Shown here piece by piece: positions 14,291 to 15,123 of a stretch of DNA of 15,123 nt. A model generated the notes under the pieces. The model was not told the DNA's origin. It saw nothing but the letters and a program-made list of their open reading frames with translations, and made no database searches. Within the stretch, counting starts at the first letter, position 1; every line of letters begins with the position of its first letter. A program made the translations under genes and the position numbers. This stretch comes from an uncultured Dialister sp. (lineage in GTDB: Bacteria; Bacillota; Negativicutes; Veillonellales; Dialisteraceae), in contig NZ_UQKJ01000045.1 in assembly GCF_900541605.1 (NCBI RefSeq), forward strand, positions 1 through 15,123. Direction: 5' to 3'.

Positions 14291-14363
14291 GTGCATTTGC
14301 CCGCACAGCGGCAGTCCCACTCAACGCCCCGTCTGTTCGCACGCACAGTCATAGAGGTACCAT

Positions 14364-14407
14364 AAAAAAGGAACCGTGACCGGGAAGCCCGGTTCACAGT
14401 TCCTTTT
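14364..14407. terminator. Intrinsic terminator of the CBS gene, bidirectional in form
   Basis: A long stem with small mismatches pairs AAAAGGAAC, GTGA and CCGGG with CCCGG, TCAC and GTTCCTTTT around an AAG loop. Read on the minus strand it ends in six T. It lies about 24 nt after the minus-strand stop at 14431. Confidence 0.88.
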
Positions 14408-14430
14408 GCTATCTTGCAATAAAACCGCCC

Positions 14431-15000
14431 TTACTCATCTTTCTTTTCTTTAGCGTCGGCTTCCTTCTTTTCCTGCTGGCTGGAGCGGAAAAGCTCTTCT
14501 GCCTCCGTAGCCGCAATGGCGCCCAGGATATCGTGGCGGGTGATGATGCCTACCAGCCGGGCCGGCGGCGTGATGTTGGGGTTATCGATCTTCTTCTTTT
14601 CCACCACCGGCACCGTCTTCAGGTGTTCATCCACCATGAGGGTGGTGACGGTTTCCATGTCCGTATCAGGGGTGACACAGCGCACGTCTTTCGTCATGAT
14701 TTCCGCCGCTGTGGTGGCCAGCAGTTTCCGGAAGGACTTTTCATACCGGCCGAATCCGCAGTAATAGAGATTTCCTCCCAGCACATCCACGTACTGTGGA
14801 ATCTTCGGGGTCACCTTCTTGTACAGCAGGTCCCCTTCCGATACGATGCCAAGGAGCTCGTTATCGTCCCCCACCACCGGAATGGCGCTCACCGGATGGG
14901 TGCAGAAAAGCCCCACCAGCCGATGCACCGTCACATCCGGAGATACGGTAAACACATACTTGGTCATGAAATCTTTGACTTTCAGAGTTTTCGACGGCAT
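14431..15000 (-). CDS. Two-CBS-domain protein
   Basis: A 189-residue cytoplasmic protein with a CBS pair: CBS1 about 5-62 (DFMTKYVFTVSPDVTV to GIVSEGDLL) and CBS2 about 98-165 (IMTKDVRCVTPDTDM to GIITRHDIL). Both keep the G-h-h-(T/S)-x-x-D ribose-contact motif (S54/D57 and T154/D157), so adenosine nucleotide binding is likely. A ~35-residue linker (62-97) with GGNLYYCGFGRYEKSF separates the domains. The tail (170-189) is highly charged and probably disordered. No enzyme or transporter domain is attached, so it is probably a stand-alone energy or nucleotide sensor; target unknown. The ATG at 15000 has AAGGGGGG seven bases upstream. Single-gene unit. The neighbouring K+ transporter is a separate unit across a repeat block, so a link is speculative. 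Confidence 0.9.
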   Translation of the reverse strand: MPSKTLKVKDFMTKYVFTVSPDVTVHRLVGLFCTHPVSAIPVVGDDNELLGIVSEGDLLYKKVTPKIPQYVDVLGGNLYYCGFGRYEKSFRKLLATTAAEIMTKDVRCVTPDTDMETVTTLMVDEHLKTVPVVEKKKIDNPNITPPARLVGIITRHDILGAIAATEAEELFRSSQQEKKEADAKEKKDE

Positions 15001-15052
15001 AGAAATCCCCCCTTCGGACAGATGCCATGGACTTTCGTGATTCTCTATCTAT

Positions 15053-15081
15053 ATTTTAACGAAATGGAAAGCGCCGTGCAA
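15053..15081 (-). promoter_or_regulatory. Probable promoter of the CBS gene
   Basis: On the minus strand TAAAAT (15053-15058) lies 17 bp after TTGCAC (15076-15081, three of six to consensus). The -10 hexamer is identical to that of the autotransporter promoter. The expected leader is about 45 nt. Confidence 0.5.
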
Positions 15082-15090
15082 GAGAAAGGG

Positions 15091-15120
15091 CAAGATCGAG
15101 ATTGAGACCGAGATCGAGGG
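15091..15120 (-). repeat. GATCTC-type hexamer microsatellite at the window edge
   Basis: Imperfect 6 nt units GATCGA, GATTGA, GACCGA, GATCGA, the same family as 3872, 4098 and 13574, suggesting a further repeat block continues beyond the window. Confidence 0.7.
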
Positions 15121-15123
15121 CAC

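Larger units (their letters stand above)
13387..14362. repeat. Gene-free repeat block 5
   Basis: Nearly 1 kb of mosaic repeats without a credible gene. Order: R5 minus (13411-13439), R7 CTAG tract (13439-13475), R5 minus (13505-13532), GAGCCTT tract (13537-13555), a GGCCCTTCGGGC palindrome, GATCGAGA hexamers (13574-13605), a second GGCCCTTCGGGCC, R2 copy b, R3 copy b, R1 copy d, R4, R3 copy c with a 90 bp insert, a second R4-like element (14249-14290), and R5 plus (14326-14350). The left part largely mirrors block 2 in module order, with R2 and R3 directly adjoining. Confidence 0.7.

Noticed and set aside
14108..14365. An 85-codon plus-strand frame in repeat block 5
   Set aside because: It is composed of the R3 insert, R3, R4 and R5 modules. 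The phrase encoded around the TGGCGCCGAAGGCGAC core is a common spurious translation of intergenic repeats.
14533..15105. A 190-codon plus-strand frame opposite the CBS gene
   Set aside because: Histidine-rich shadow translation; the CBS motifs on the minus strand are unambiguous.

Overview
The window looks like a chromosomal segment from a Gram-negative-type Firmicute, most likely an asporogenous Negativicute of the Dialister type. The reasons are the mix of an outer-membrane autotransporter with Firmicute-like genes (a KtrB/KtrA-type potassium transporter, a TIGR01784-type Rpn nuclease, and murA directly followed by an MreB/Mbl gene), together with gaps crowded with repeats. The genus is inference; the genes themselves are clear.

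Layout. 1-2064: an exported protein of about 15 tetratricopeptide repeats (+), with promoter and terminator. 2066-2545: repeat block 1. 2546-3498: Rpn-family PD-(D/E)XK nuclease (+), with promoter and terminator. 3500-4284: repeat block 2. 4289-7532: a large autotransporter adhesin (-), with terminator, strong Shine-Dalgarno and promoter. 7541-8433: repeat block 3. 8434-10890: murA then an mbl/mreB-like gene (-), overlapping by 23 nt, both starting with TTG. 10891-11273: repeat block 4. 11274-13386: ktrB/trkH then ktrA/trkA (-), 12 nt apart. 13387-14362: repeat block 5. 14364-15081: a two-CBS-domain protein (-), with terminator and promoter. Every protein gene except the rpn-tpr pair at the left lies on the minus strand.

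The most unusual content is not protein-coding. The five gene-free blocks, about 3.5 kb in all, are mosaics of the same short repeat modules in both orientations. They include a ~118 bp family (R1, four copies), a ~122 bp family with a perfect 8-bp-stem hairpin (R2, three copies), a ~60 bp two-hairpin family (R3, three copies, one split by a ~90 bp structured insert), its usual left neighbour (R4), a ~28 bp module present about 16 times (R5), an ~80 bp direct repeat (R6), CTAG-rich tracts (R7) and several different 6-8 nt-period microsatellites. They sit between the terminator of one transcription unit and the promoter of the next, and never inside an operon.

Functionally the genes cover envelope growth (MurA makes the first committed peptidoglycan precursor; the Mbl-like actin would guide wall synthesis), surface adhesion (autotransporter), potassium uptake (KtrB channel with its KtrA gating ring), a probable adenylate-sensing CBS protein, an exported TPR scaffold and a recombination-linked nuclease. 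Two proteins merit attention: the Mbl-like actin has substitutions at positions normally conserved for nucleotide hydrolysis, and the autotransporter gene is a base-composition mosaic with an AT-rich passenger half joined to a GC-rich barrel half.
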